The notes under the pieces are model-generated. The model saw only the letters and a list, made by a program, of their open reading frames with translations. It did not search any database and was not told the origin of the DNA. 64,000 nucleotides of DNA from Paenibacillus sp. NEAU-GSW1 (lineage in GTDB: Bacteria; Bacillota; Bacilli; Paenibacillales; Paenibacillaceae). Positions 46,463-55,869 of this stretch are shown piece after piece. Where the stretch lies: contig NZ_WOVL01000001.1 of NCBI RefSeq assembly GCF_009737085.1, positions 1 to 64,000 on the forward strand, given 5' to 3'. The translations under genes and the position numbers were made by a program. Within the stretch, counting starts at the first letter, position 1; every line of letters starts with the position of its first letter.

Positions 46463-47599
46463 ATGGCAACGGTTAATGATATTTTGGAAAAAGCGCTTAG
46501 CGGCAAGCGGATTGATTTGGAGGAGTGCGTCACGCTCTTCGAATCCGACGAAATCGAGAAAATGGGGCATGTCGCCAACCAATTGATGCTGAGAAGGCAT
46601 CCTGATCCGATAACGACGTTCGTAGTGGGACGGAATGTAAACTATACGAATATATGCGACGTTTACTGCCGGTTTTGCGCATTTTACCGCGCGCCGGGCT
46701 CGAAGGAAGGCTACGTGCTTCCGGATGAAGTCGTACTGAGCAAAATTCAGGAAACGATCGATGTCGGCGGAACGGAAATTTTGATGCAGGGCGGCACGAA
46801 CCCGGATCTGCCGTTCACTTACTATACCGACTTGCTTCGCAAAATTAAAGCGAATTTCCCATCGATTACGATGCACTCCTTCTCGCCTGCAGAAATTCAA
46901 AAAATGGTGCAAGTTTCGAACGGCCTTTCGCTTGACGAAGTGGTGCGCCAGCTGAAAGAAGCGGGGCTTGATTCGCTGCCGGGCGGCGGCGCAGAAATTT
47001 TGGATGACCGCACGCGCCGCAAAATTAGCCGGATGAAAGGCTCGTGGACCGATTGGATGGACGTTATGAAATCGGCGCATCGCCACGGCATGAACACGAC
47101 GGCCACGATGGTATACGGCTTTGGCGAGACGATGGAGGAGCGTGCGCTCCATTTGCTCCGCGTCCGCGACGCGCAGGATGAATGCATCGCTAACGGCTAC
47201 GATTCGACAGGGTTCTTGGCATTTATTTCCTGGCCGTTCCAACCGGACAATACGAACATGAAACGTGAAAAATCGAAGCCTGAGGAATATTTGAAAATGG
47301 TCGCGGTCAGCCGGATTATGCTGGACAATATCGACAATTTCCAATCCTCCTGGGTAACGATGGGACCTGAAATGGGCAAGCTCTCGCTTTCGTACGGCTG
47401 CAATGATTTCGGCAGCACGATGATCGAGGAAAATGTCGTATCTGCGGCCGGTACCACGCATAAAGTAAACATCGAGCTTATTCTCAAGCTCATTCGAGAA
47501 TCGGGCAAAATCCCGGCTCAACGCGACACGAAATACAATATCTTAAAAGTGTACAACGAGGCAGATACTGTCGCGCAAGACTTCATTATGCAGAACTAA
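46463..47599 (+). CDS. mqnC: Cyclic dehypoxanthinyl futalosine synthase (radical SAM, MqnC)
   Basis: A 378-aa radical SAM enzyme of the futalosine route to menaquinone. The [4Fe-4S] cluster motif is CDVYCRFCAF, preceded by NVNYTNIC. Further family stretches are GGTEILMQGGTNPDLP and GLDSLPGGGAEILDD. It closes the spiro ring of dehypoxanthine futalosine. GAGGAGGTG precedes the ATG at 46463. No other mqn gene is in the window. Confidence 0.9.
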   Translation: MATVNDILEKALSGKRIDLEECVTLFESDEIEKMGHVANQLMLRRHPDPITTFVVGRNVNYTNICDVYCRFCAFYRAPGSKEGYVLPDEVVLSKIQETIDVGGTEILMQGGTNPDLPFTYYTDLLRKIKANFPSITMHSFSPAEIQKMVQVSNGLSLDEVVRQLKEAGLDSLPGGGAEILDDRTRRKISRMKGSWTDWMDVMKSAHRHGMNTTATMVYGFGETMEERALHLLRVRDAQDECIANGYDSTGFLAFISWPFQPDNTNMKREKSKPEEYLKMVAVSRIMLDNIDNFQSSWVTMGPEMGKLSLSYGCNDFGSTMIEENVVSAAGTTHKVNIELILKLIRESGKIPAQRDTKYNILKVYNEADTVAQDFIMQN

Positions 47600-47624
47600 T
47601 ATCATAATTAAATTTCAAATACAG

Positions 47625-47661
47625 GACGGACGCCTAAGTTTACTTGGCGTCCGTCTTTTTA
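47625..47661 (+). terminator. Terminator of mqnC
   Basis: GACGGACGCC (47625-47634) and GGCGTCCGTC (47646-47655), then TTTTTATT. Confidence 0.92.
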
Positions 47662-47804
47662 TTAATGCGTGCCCTGCAACGATTCACCCGATGGTATGCC
47701 CAAGAAGAGACAGCGAAGAAATTGGATGGGATCGTTTGCTGAAGTGAAATTCATAACAAGACAGTTAGGATTAAAGACGCTATTGTAATCTGCATGCCCA
47801 TGAA

Positions 47805-47891
47805 AGACGAACATCGGAAAGCCGTATGAGGGAAAACCTCACGTACGGTTTGATGAGGAGGGGCTGAAATAAATTCAGCCCTTTACTCTAG
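47805..47891 (+). mobile_element. Group II intron remnant (domains V and VI)
   Basis: AAGCCGTATGAGG, GAAAAC, CCTCACGTACGGTTT (47819-47851) matches the 34-nt domain V hairpin of bacterial group II introns, including the AGC-type base and the CACGTACGG arm. After a short joiner, GGGCTGAA, ATAAA, TTCAGCCC (47861-47881) is a domain VI-like stem with unpaired A residues, and TTACTCTA is the typical 3' end. No reverse transcriptase or domain I is visible between 47662 and 47805, so this is a 3' fragment. Confidence 0.8.
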
Positions 47892-47979
47892 CGACATGAC
47901 TTTACTTCCCAATACTCTTCATCGTATATCCCCCCTTCATGGGCCATATACTGATAAGGGAAATGAAAGGGGTGAGCTC

Positions 47980-48933
47980 ATGGAGCTGTTTACAGTAACA
48001 CTGCCTCAGTCAATGGAGCATGAAGCAGCCAATTTTGTTAAAATGCTGGAAGATTGCGTATGTAAGGATTTACATATCGAAGCAGCAGAGGAGCCAAATG
48101 GCCAGCTTATACAGTTTACTTTACTGTCTGAAATAAATGGAAGCCGAATAAATTGCATGGGGCTTCTGCCTAATTTCCGATTAAGCGAGCACAGCCCGGT
48201 TGTATATCGCGCCGCATCCAAGGCGATTGCCGAATTTATTATTTCGCATATGGAAACGCAAATATTAGCGACGATCATACGCCGCAAATACCGCAACAGC
48301 TATTCTGCGGAAGCGCATTTGATTGAAAAATATTGCCATGAGCTGCTTCACGGCAAAGAATGGGATGGACTTGGCACGAAATTTCTCGATGCGGACCGCC
48401 AGCGCAGAAAAACGAAAGTAGCAGACGAAATCAAGTCCTTCTTACAGGAAAACAGCAGGCTGGATTTAACCGGCTTAACGACGTTCAGGCTGCGCCTCTA
48501 TCGCAAGGAACTGACTGAAATTGTAGAGTATGCGCTGGATGAATATGTTCTCGACAAGCAATATCAAGAATTTATTTCGTTGCTTAAATATTTTGTCGGA
48601 CTTCAAGATTCCAAGGTGCCGATCGTACATCTTGTGCACAAAGGAAATCATGAATTCGTTATGTACAATGACAAATTCCAGCTTTTCGAGCCAAAGCCGC
48701 ATTCCGACCGACTGGTAGCCGAGATGCTGGAGACGGAAATGAATATCGAGGATATGGTTATAAGCTCGTTAATCGCCGTCTCTCCCAAACATATTATGAT
48801 TCATACGCGACAGCCGGATATGCAGGTCATTCGTACAATTGAGACGATTTTTGACAACCGCGTTTCAGTGTGCATGCAGTGCAGCGCTTGCAACCCTTGC
48901 TTTGAGGCGTTTAATAACGGCGTTCAGCCATAA
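47980..48933 (+). CDS. ytxC: Putative sporulation protein YtxC
   Basis: A 317-aa soluble protein of the YtxC family, found in spore formers and usually next to thrS, as here. The C-terminus has a cysteine cluster (CMQCSACNPC). Function unknown. The ATG at 47980 follows AAAGGGGTGAG. The upstream region contains the group II intron fragment 90 bp away, so its original promoter may have been displaced. Confidence 0.85.
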   Translation: MELFTVTLPQSMEHEAANFVKMLEDCVCKDLHIEAAEEPNGQLIQFTLLSEINGSRINCMGLLPNFRLSEHSPVVYRAASKAIAEFIISHMETQILATIIRRKYRNSYSAEAHLIEKYCHELLHGKEWDGLGTKFLDADRQRRKTKVADEIKSFLQENSRLDLTGLTTFRLRLYRKELTEIVEYALDEYVLDKQYQEFISLLKYFVGLQDSKVPIVHLVHKGNHEFVMYNDKFQLFEPKPHSDRLVAEMLETEMNIEDMVISSLIAVSPKHIMIHTRQPDMQVIRTIETIFDNRVSVCMQCSACNPCFEAFNNGVQP

Positions 48934-48964
48934 TTAGGCGAAGCAAACGGATCAACTGCATCTA

Positions 48965-48994
48965 TTGACCGGCGGCCGTCGAAAGCCTTATAAT
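48965..48994 (+). promoter_or_regulatory. Promoter of the thrS T-box leader
   Basis: TTGACC (48965-48970), 18-bp spacer, TATAAT (48989-48994). Confidence 0.85.
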
Positions 48995-48999
48995 GAACC

Positions 49000-49300
49000 A
49001 AGAGAAATGCGAACAGCATCGACAAAGACATGTATTTGCCCGACTGCCGGTACAGAGAGAGGAAACTTGGCTGGAATTTCCTTCATGGCTGGAGCAAATG
49101 TACCCCTTTGTAGCTGTGCGGTTGAACGCAATTATAAATTGCCAGTAAGCTGCACCGGATATCCCCGTTATCGGATTTACAAGGATTGCCTCACGATAGA
49201 GCGAGTCAAATCGCCTCGAATGATGGCGGCAGTCGAAGTAGGGTGGAACCACGGGTATACAAGCACTCGTCCCTTTGCGGGATGCGTGCTTTTTTGCGTT
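49000..49300 (+). ncRNA. T-box leader (threonine) of thrS
   Basis: The conserved T-box AGGGTGGAACCACGGG lies at 49240-49255. Stem I elements (GAGAGAGGAAAC, GGCTGGAATTTCC) lie about 120-180 bases upstream, with a candidate specifier codon ACC in AAATGTACCCC near 49108-49118, matching threonine. AAGCACTCGTCCC (49261-49273) and GGGATGCGTGCTT (49279-49291) form the terminator, followed by T. Uncharged tRNA-Thr would stabilise the antiterminator. Confidence 0.93.
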
Positions 49301-49400
49301 CATTTTGGGCGTTCGTTATCGTCATGCGATAGCGACATAAAAAGCCGCAGCCTCGCGCCATGCTTAAATCCAGTGTGGAACAGAAGAAAGGATGAATGAA

Positions 49401-51338
49401 ATGTCTATTCAAGTTACTTTTCCAGATGGCGCTGTACGTGAATATGCTGCTGGAACAACGATTGAAGAAGTAGCAGGATCGATCAGTCCCGGACTTCGTA
49501 AAAATGCGATTGCCGGCAAGCTGAACGGCAAGGTAGTTGATGTCTACACGCCAATTAGCGCCGACGCAGCTATCGAGATCGTTACCGTGGAATCGGCTGA
49601 CGGCCTGGAAGTATACCGCCACAGTACAGCTCACTTGCTGGCGCAAGCGATTAAGCGTCTTTATAAAGACGCAAACGTTAAGCTCGGCATCGGTCCGGTT
49701 ATCGAAGACGGTTTCTATTACGATATCGACATGGACCAATCGCTTACGCCTGAGGATTTGACGAAGCTCGAGAAGGAAATGGAACGCATCATTAATGAAA
49801 ATGTCGATATCCGCCGCCGCGAAGTAAGCCGTGAGGAAGCGATTAACATTTTCACGGAAATCGGCGATAATTTGAAACTGGAGCTTATCCGCGATTTGCC
49901 GGAAGACACCGTTCTCACGATCTATGATCAAGGCGAGTTTTTTGACCTTTGCCGCGGACCGCATTTGCCTTCCACCGGCCGCATTAAAGCGTTTAAACTG
50001 CTTAGCGTTGCCGGCGCATACTGGCGCGGCGATTCGAAGAACAAAATGCTGCAGCGTATTTACGGCACAGCCTTCGCTAAAAAAGCGCAGCTGGACGAGC
50101 ATCTCCACTTCCTCGAAGAGGCGAAAAAACGCGATCACCGCAAGCTCGGCAAAGAGCTGAAAATGTTCACGTTCTCCAAAGAGGTTGGACAAGGCTTGCC
50201 GCTATGGTTGCCGAATGGCTCTAAAGTCCGCCGCACGCTGGAGCGTTATATCGTTGACCTTGAAGAAAAGCTCGGCTACGAGCATGTGTATACGCCGGTG
50301 CTTGCCAACGTAGAGCTGTACAAAACGTCCGGACACTGGGAGCATTACAGCGAGGACATGTTCCCTAAGATGGAACTGGACAACGAGGAGCTCGTTCTCC
50401 GTCCGATGAACTGCCCGCATCATATGATGGTGTTCAAAAGCGAAATGAGAAGCTACCGCGATTTGCCGGTCCGCATTGCGGAAATGGGCACGATGCATCG
50501 TTACGAAATGTCCGGAGCGCTCACCGGCCTTCACCGCGTACGCGCGATGACGCTGAACGACGCGCATATTTTCTGTCGTCCGGATCAAATTAAGGAAGAG
50601 TTCTCCCGTGTCGTGAACTTGATCCGCAAAGTGTACGAGGACTTCGGCATTAAAGATTACCGTTTCCGTTTGTCGTACCGCGATCCGCAGGATACGGAAA
50701 AGTATTTCCAAAACGACGAGATGTGGGAAATGTCGCAACGCATGCTGCGCGAGGTTGTCGAGGAGCTGGGGCTTCCGTTCTTCGAAGCAGAAGGCGAGGC
50801 TGCATTCTACGGCCCGAAACTCGACGTCCAGATCAAAACGGCGCTCGGCAAAGAAGAGACGCTGTCTACAGCACAGCTGGACTTCCTGCTGCCGGAACGC
50901 TTCGAGCTTGAGTATGTCGGCGATGACGGCAAGAAGCATCGTCCGGTCGTTATTCACCGCGGCATCATCAGTACGATGGAGCGCATGACCGCGTTCTTGC
51001 TGGAGAACTTCGCCGGCGCGCTGCCGCTGTGGCTGTCGCCTGTACAGGCGAAGATCATTCCGGTATCGACCGCTTACGAAGCTTATGCCCGTCAAGTGGA
51101 AGAGCAGCTTCGCGAAGCTGGCGTTCGCGTTGAAAGCGATCTGCGCAACGAGAAGCTGGGCTACAAAATCCGCGAAGCGCAGCTTGAGAAAATGCCGTAC
51201 ATGCTCGTTGTCGGCGATAATGAAGCACAGACGAACTCCGTCTCGGTCCGCAAGCGCGGCGAAGGCGATATCGGCGCAAAGCCGGTTGCTGAACTGATCG
51301 CCATGCTGCAAGAAGAAATTGCATCTAAAACGATCTAA
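49401..51338 (+). CDS. thrS: Threonyl-tRNA synthetase
   Basis: A 645-aa class II synthetase. Domains in order: TGS (residues 1-62), the editing-like domain with [12 protein letters not shown], the catalytic core with the zinc cysteine in MNCPHHMM, and the C-terminal anticodon-binding domain. The ATG at 49401 with AAAGGA eight bases upstream is preferred over the ATG at 49392. Expression is under a T-box. Confidence 0.96.
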   Translation: MSIQVTFPDGAVREYAAGTTIEEVAGSISPGLRKNAIAGKLNGKVVDVYTPISADAAIEIVTVESADGLEVYRHSTAHLLAQAIKRLYKDANVKLGIGPVIEDGFYYDIDMDQSLTPEDLTKLEKEMERIINENVDIRRREVSREEAINIFTEIGDNLKLELIRDLPEDTVLTIYDQGEFFDLCRGPHLPSTGRIKAFKLLSVAGAYWRGDSKNKMLQRIYGTAFAKKAQLDEHLHFLEEAKKRDHRKLGKELKMFTFSKEVGQGLPLWLPNGSKVRRTLERYIVDLEEKLGYEHVYTPVLANVELYKTSGHWEHYSEDMFPKMELDNEELVLRPMNCPHHMMVFKSEMRSYRDLPVRIAEMGTMHRYEMSGALTGLHRVRAMTLNDAHIFCRPDQIKEEFSRVVNLIRKVYEDFGIKDYRFRLSYRDPQDTEKYFQNDEMWEMSQRMLREVVEELGLPFFEAEGEAAFYGPKLDVQIKTALGKEETLSTAQLDFLLPERFELEYVGDDGKKHRPVVIHRGIISTMERMTAFLLENFAGALPLWLSPVQAKIIPVSTAYEAYARQVEEQLREAGVRVESDLRNEKLGYKIREAQLEKMPYMLVVGDNEAQTNSVSVRKRGEGDIGAKPVAELIAMLQEEIASKTI

Positions 51339-51401
51339 TTTTTAGCTGGAATAAAGCTTGTGCCATATGGGAAATATTCTTCTGAGGAGGAAGCAGCCCA
51401 A

Positions 51402-51953
51402 ATGGTCACAAGCTTTTTATTTTTTCGACAAACGAAACGAATAGCAGCAGCTCTGCTTATTTTCGCATGCGTCGCATTTACGGCTTCGCCGTTTTCGCAT
51501 GCCGAGCCAAAGCATCCGCTCAAAGAAGCGATAGAGAAGAATGAGCCCGCTACCGTAAAGGTTGTAGCAACCGGCTATACGGCAGGCGTAGAGTCGACAG
51601 GCAAAAAGCCCGGCCACCCGCAGTACGGGATTACCTATTCCGGCGTCAAGGTGCACCGGGGACAAGTATCGACTGTAGCAGCCGATACGAAGCTGTTCCC
51701 GATCGGCACGCTGCTGTACATTCCCGGCTACGGCTACGGCGTCGTGGCGGATACCGGTTCAGCGATCAAAGGACATCGGCTGGATCTCTATTTTGAAACG
51801 GTTAAAGAGGTATATGAGCAATGGGGCAAAAAATCGGTGTCGGTGCAAGTGCTTCGAAAAGGGACGGGAAAGCTTTCGCAGGCTTGGCTGAACGATTTGA
51901 ACAAGGCCGTAGAAGCGAGCAAAACGCTGCCTCAAGCTTATCTTGAATCGTAA
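51402..51953 (+). CDS. 3D-domain protein, YuiC-like exported
   Basis: A 183-aa protein with a signal peptide (residues 1-32 ending SHAE). The C-terminal 3D domain has the three aspartates in [18 protein letters not shown] and the N-terminal part [11 protein letters not shown]. 3D proteins such as YuiC and YocH act as lytic murein enzymes. No LysM or SH3 domain is present. TGAGGAGG precedes the ATG at 51402; it follows thrS by 63 bp. Confidence 0.85.
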   Translation: MVTSFLFFRQTKRIAAALLIFACVAFTASPFSHAEPKHPLKEAIEKNEPATVKVVATGYTAGVESTGKKPGHPQYGITYSGVKVHRGQVSTVAADTKLFPIGTLLYIPGYGYGVVADTGSAIKGHRLDLYFETVKEVYEQWGKKSVSVQVLRKGTGKLSQAWLNDLNKAVEASKTLPQAYLES

Positions 51954-52017
51954 ATAGCGGACGCATAATAAAGATCGGCTTTGCCATACTAGAAGCGATA
52001 AGGAGGTGAGCACAACA

Positions 52018-52143
52018 ATGGCTAAAAATAAGCAAAACAAAGCAAAACCAAACAACAAATTCAACGCTGAATTCGCTCAAGAATTTGCTGGCAACCAGAA
52101 TGCAAACAAGCAGTCTAACGCTTCGCAAAAAAACGAGCAATAA
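52018..52143 (+). CDS. Gamma-type small acid-soluble spore protein
   Basis: A 41-aa Asn/Gln/Lys/Ala-rich protein (MAKNKQNKAKPNNKFNAEFA...). The FNAEFAQEFA stretch resembles the FGTEFASET repeat of SspE. Gamma SASPs store amino acids in the spore. AAGGAGGTGAG lies ten bases before the ATG. It is shorter than SspE (84 aa) and has one repeat, as in other Paenibacillaceae members. Confidence 0.75.
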   Translation: MAKNKQNKAKPNNKFNAEFAQEFAGNQNANKQSNASQKNEQ

Positions 52144-52173
52144 CCGTTAACCAATAACGATGAACATCATAGA

Positions 52174-52204
52174 GAGGAACCGAGAACGCGGCGGTTCCTC
52201 TTTT
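52174..52204 (+). terminator. Terminator after the SASP gene
   Basis: GAGGAACCG (52174-52182) and CGGTTCCTC (52192-52200), then TTTTCTTTT. Confidence 0.85.
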
Positions 52205-52301
52205 CTTTTGTCGAATGCTGATATATACTACACAATAAATATTTCCATCTATACGGTAACCCGGAATATATTCGCAGTTAAGAAGGGATGAGCACTCATT
52301 C

Positions 52302-53720
52302 ATGAAACCGTTGAATCGTTGGTTTGCAAGCCGTAATCAGGAAGGATTAACAGAGTCGGTCAGTAAAGAGGAATACAGCCGGTTGACGCAGCTGCGGAAT
52401 GAATCGGTCGTGCTGTTCGATCAGCTGAATGCCGTTGTTGACGAGGTCGAACAGACGATAGGCCATTTGACCGCAATCGCGGATGCTTCCTCCGTGCAGG
52501 AGAAGGCGTTGAGGGAGAGAAGCGAGCAAGCGACAAGCCGGATCGAGGAAACGTTCTCGTCGCTCCAGGAAGTCGCTTCGGCCGCAGAGCAAATAAGCGG
52601 CGCTTCTGCTCATTTGCATCAGAAGAGTGCGGAGACGAAAGAAATCGTGCTCGACGTAGTCCGTTCGTTAACGAATACGGATCAAGTGATGAACGATTTG
52701 AACGCGCATAACAAAGCGATGGAGCAGCATATTACGCAGCTGATCGAGCAAACATCGCATATTTCTGAGATCAATCAGTTTATTCAAGAAATCGTGGCGC
52801 AAACGTCGCTGCTCGCGCTCAACGCTTCGATTGAAGCGGCTCATGCAGGCGAATTCGGCCGCGGCTTCTCGATCGTTGCGCAGCAGATCAAGAAGCTTGC
52901 GGAGCAAAGCCACGCTGCTGTAACCCGGTCATCCACGATGGTGGAGCAAATTGAGCAAGGCGTGAAGCTTGTCGTTGCCTCGGTTGAAAATGAACGAAGA
53001 GCGGTCGATCGCGGCATCGCGGAAATGAGCGTCAACAGAGACCGAATGGACGTTATATTTTCCCGAATTCATGAAGTGAACGAGCTAGTGAACCAGACGA
53101 ATTCGGCCAGCCGCGAACAGACGATACATATGAACGGCACGACGGAGATGCTCAAGGATGTGGTGGATTCCGTTAACGAGACGTTCGTTAGTGTAGAAGG
53201 AACGCTCCATTTGATGGACAAGCAGCGAGAGCAAATCGGCAAGCTGAATCGGATCGGCAGAAACTTGCAGAAGTCTTCCGCCGATTTATCGAAGGCGATT
53301 GAACAAGCGGATGCAGGGCGAACGGCCGGTCAAACGCAAAGCGCTGCCAAAGCAAAGACGACGGATACATCGGCTATACAGAATTGGCTGCGAAATGCTG
53401 CGGCTGAAACGGAGCTGATCGTGCTGGATGAGCAAAGCCATCAGCGCAAGCTGACAGAGATGCTGCGATCGAAGGCCGATATCGAGGCGATTTGGTCCAA
53501 TCGCGAAGATGGTTCGTTTATTTTCTCGCTGCCAGAAGCCGGTCTAGTCAATGCGAAGGGACGAGAGTGGTGGAAGCGCGGGATGGCGGGGCAATCGTTT
53601 GAATCGAGCGTTTATGTCTCGGCGATTACGAAGCGTCTTTGCGTGACGATCGCCGTGCCGATTCGTTCGGCGGACGGTAAAGTAGTCGGCGTTATCGGAG
53701 CGGATATTTCGGTCACGTAA
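52302..53720 (+). CDS. Soluble methyl-accepting chemotaxis-like protein with C-terminal Cache-like domain
   Basis: A 472-aa protein without transmembrane segments. The chemoreceptor signalling hairpin is present, with the tip region IVAQTSLLALNASIEAAHAG. C-terminal to it, residues about 360-472 (SFIFSLPEAGLVNAKGREWW...TVAVPIRSADGKVVGVIGADI-like) resemble the distal half of a PDC/Cache sensor domain. In most receptors such a domain is N-terminal and outside the membrane. Here it would be cytoplasmic. The function could be in cytosolic sensing. Confidence 0.75.
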   Translation: MKPLNRWFASRNQEGLTESVSKEEYSRLTQLRNESVVLFDQLNAVVDEVEQTIGHLTAIADASSVQEKALRERSEQATSRIEETFSSLQEVASAAEQISGASAHLHQKSAETKEIVLDVVRSLTNTDQVMNDLNAHNKAMEQHITQLIEQTSHISEINQFIQEIVAQTSLLALNASIEAAHAGEFGRGFSIVAQQIKKLAEQSHAAVTRSSTMVEQIEQGVKLVVASVENERRAVDRGIAEMSVNRDRMDVIFSRIHEVNELVNQTNSASREQTIHMNGTTEMLKDVVDSVNETFVSVEGTLHLMDKQREQIGKLNRIGRNLQKSSADLSKAIEQADAGRTAGQTQSAAKAKTTDTSAIQNWLRNAAAETELIVLDEQSHQRKLTEMLRSKADIEAIWSNREDGSFIFSLPEAGLVNAKGREWWKRGMAGQSFESSVYVSAITKRLCVTIAVPIRSADGKVVGVIGADISVT

Positions 53721-53811
53721 TGTTCGAAAAAAAATAGTTTTCAAGTGATACTCGTTTATTGTATGATTGTATATGTTAGTAAATATGACATATCAAGATG
53801 GGTGAACGGTT

Positions 53812-54189
53812 ATGACGGATCCGATAATTTATACAAATTATGTTGCAGCCCATCATCGCAAGGCTGCTGAAGTGCTGCCATTTATAGATGCTTACGTTGC
53901 CAAGAAGGAACAAGAAATCGCGGAGATCGAGCAGATGGTTGAACGCTATGAGAACCGCAGAGCGAAGGAAGAGCGCGCGTACCAGTCGATGTCTACGCTG
54001 CGCCGCTTGCTTTCCGGCCGAAAGCCGGATCATCACCTTGCCGTGGAATACATTCATTTTGTGAAGAAGCCGATGGAGAAAGTGCGCGAACTTCGCCAAG
54101 AGATCGATAAAGCCCGTTCGATTCAACAAAGCTCGTCGCCAAGCGATATCGTATCGGTATCCTCAGAGCTTGCGAATGAAATGCGCTAA
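53812..54189 (+). CDS. Hypothetical coiled-coil protein
   Basis: A 125-aa hydrophilic, mostly helical protein. Residues 20-55 and 75-105 have heptad-like patterns (KKEQEIAEIEQMVERYE). No family is recognised and no export signal is visible. GGGTGAACGG precedes the ATG. A terminator follows. Confidence 0.6.
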   Translation: MTDPIIYTNYVAAHHRKAAEVLPFIDAYVAKKEQEIAEIEQMVERYENRRAKEERAYQSMSTLRRLLSGRKPDHHLAVEYIHFVKKPMEKVRELRQEIDKARSIQQSSSPSDIVSVSSELANEMR

Positions 54190-54219
54190 CCACAAGGTAC
54201 CGAACAGCACCACGAAAAA

Positions 54220-54253
54220 AACGTTGTTTCCGAAAGGAAACAACGTTTTTTTT
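54220..54253 (+). terminator. Terminator after the coiled-coil gene
   Basis: AACGTTGTTTCC (54220-54231) and GGAAACAACGTT (54236-54247) form a perfect 12-bp stem with loop GAAA, then T. Confidence 0.93.
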
Positions 54254-54305
54254 GCTATATATGTTTTTCACCGCCAAAGATGGCGAAGCCGTTCTGCTTG
54301 TGAGA

Positions 54306-55601
54306 TTAATTACCGCTTTTCACTTGTTCCAAATCGATAAAATCGGTGTCTGCGCTATATGCGGGAACGCCGTGGATGCCGACGTCGAGACCGACCAATT
54401 CTTCGTCCTTTGAGACGCGGACAGGCATCATTTTGCGGATGACCGAAAGCGCCGCCCAGCTTGTGAGGAATCCCCATACGGCAACAGTCGCAAGACCAAG
54501 CGCTTGTACGCCGAGCAAGCTCCAGCCGCCGCCGTAAAACAAGCCGTAATAGCCTTGTCCTACGTTTTCAGTAAGTTCCGGTACGGCGAACAGGCCGACA
54601 GCAAGCGTTCCAAGACTGCCGCTAATGCCATGCACGGCAAAGGCGCCGACAGGGTCGTCAACCTTTTTCCCTTCCAGAAATTCAGTGGCGAGCACCATCG
54701 CAACGCCGCATACGGCGCCGATCAATATTGCTGCGGCGTCAGACACGAAAGCGCAGCCTGCCGTAATGCCGACCAGTCCGGCAAGGGAACCGTTAATGAC
54801 CATTGGCGGATCGGCTTTCTTATAGCGGAACATGGTAAACAGAATGCATGTAGCTCCGCCGGATGCTGCTGACAGCATCGTCGTAATGGCGATGTGGCCA
54901 ATGCCCGAATGGGTCGCGCTTAGCGTGCTGCCGGCATTAAAGCCGAACCAGCCGAACCATAAAATAAAGGCGCCTACGGAAGCGAGAGGCAAATTGGACG
55001 GCGGAACGATGTTGATTTTTCCGTCCGGCATAAATTTGCCTATGCGCGGGCCGATGAAGATCGCTGCGGCCAATGCCGCAAACCCGCCCAACGCGTGAAT
55101 GACGGCGGAACCTGCGAAGTCGATCATGCCGAGCTTGCCAAGCCAGCCGTTGCCCGACCAAACCCAGTGGCCAGCCAGCGGGTATATTAAACCGGTCATT
55201 GCAATTGTCAGTAATATATACGCGCGGAAATGAATGCGTTCGGCAACCGCGCCGGATACGATGGAAATAACGGCAATGACGAAAGCGCATTGGAACAGCC
55301 AGTAAGTCTCGTTTGAAATCGTCAGCGCGATATGGGACAAGTCCCCTTTCATAAGAAAGCCGCTAACACCGAATAAGCCGCCGACATCTTTGCCGTACAT
55401 GATGCCAAAGCCAACGATATAAAAGATAAGCGCGCCAAACGCGATATCGACGAATACTTTCATAATGATGCTGACTGCGTTTTTTTGGCGGACAAAACCG
55501 GCCTCCAGCAACGCAAAGCCGCCTTCCATCAGCAAGATCATTGCAGCGGTCAGGACGACCCATATCGTATCCAGTCCTCGAGAAAGTTCATTAATGTCCA
55601 T
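54306..55601 (-). CDS. amt: Ammonium transporter Amt
   Basis: A 431-aa membrane protein with about eleven hydrophobic segments. Family stretches include MILLMEGGFALLEAGFVRQKN, GMIDFAGSAVIHALGG (first pore histidine) and VDDPVGAFAVHGISGSLGTL (second pore histidine). It admits NH4+/NH3. No glnK gene adjoins it. GGGG lies near the ATG at 55601. The promoter carries a GlnR/TnrA-like site. Confidence 0.94.
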   Translation of the reverse strand: MDINELSRGLDTIWVVLTAAMILLMEGGFALLEAGFVRQKNAVSIIMKVFVDIAFGALIFYIVGFGIMYGKDVGGLFGVSGFLMKGDLSHIALTISNETYWLFQCAFVIAVISIVSGAVAERIHFRAYILLTIAMTGLIYPLAGHWVWSGNGWLGKLGMIDFAGSAVIHALGGFAALAAAIFIGPRIGKFMPDGKINIVPPSNLPLASVGAFILWFGWFGFNAGSTLSATHSGIGHIAITTMLSAASGGATCILFTMFRYKKADPPMVINGSLAGLVGITAGCAFVSDAAAILIGAVCGVAMVLATEFLEGKKVDDPVGAFAVHGISGSLGTLAVGLFAVPELTENVGQGYYGLFYGGGWSLLGVQALGLATVAVWGFLTSWAALSVIRKMMPVRVSKDEELVGLDVGIHGVPAYSADTDFIDLEQVKSGN

Positions 55602-55663
55602 TGCATTCCCCTATTCTATTAAATATGATGTAAGGTTTCTCTCTTTTATTCAGTCCGTTGACC

Positions 55664-55718
55664 ATTATAATGAGGTGAAGTCAGCTATGTCAACGGCAAT
55701 GCGTAATGTTTCATGACA
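55664..55718 (-). promoter_or_regulatory. amt promoter with GlnR/TnrA-like site
   Basis: On the minus strand, TTGACA (55693-55688) and TATAAT (55669-55664) are 18 bp apart. Upstream, CGTAATGTTTCATGACA (55702-55718) matches the palindrome TGTNAN7TNACA at all fixed positions but the first. Its centre lies about 50 bases before the expected start, the position used by TnrA activation in Bacillus. Confidence 0.65.
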
Positions 55719-55756
55719 TGTAAGGTATAAACGTTGAAATGGCAAGATTTTACGCT

Positions 55757-55772
55757 GTCTCAGTCTAGAGAC
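55757..55772. promoter_or_regulatory. Inverted repeat upstream of the lia-like operon
   Basis: GTCTC (55757-55761) and GAGAC (55768-55772) flank a 6-bp spacer. A weak promoter TTGAAA (55802-55807) and TATACT (55823-55828) with a short 15-bp spacer follows. It may bind the LiaR-type regulator; unverified. Confidence 0.4.
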
Positions 55773-55869
55773 GGAGGCAAAGTTCAATCGGCCGTCCCCT
55801 TTTGAAACCCGCTGTCTTTAGTTATACTAAATTTACAAAGTGAAACGTTAAGGCAGGAGTTGGAAGCGG

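Noticed and set aside
47662..47805. Reverse transcriptase fragment upstream of the intron domain V
   Set aside because: Translation in all frames shows no recognisable maturase motifs.
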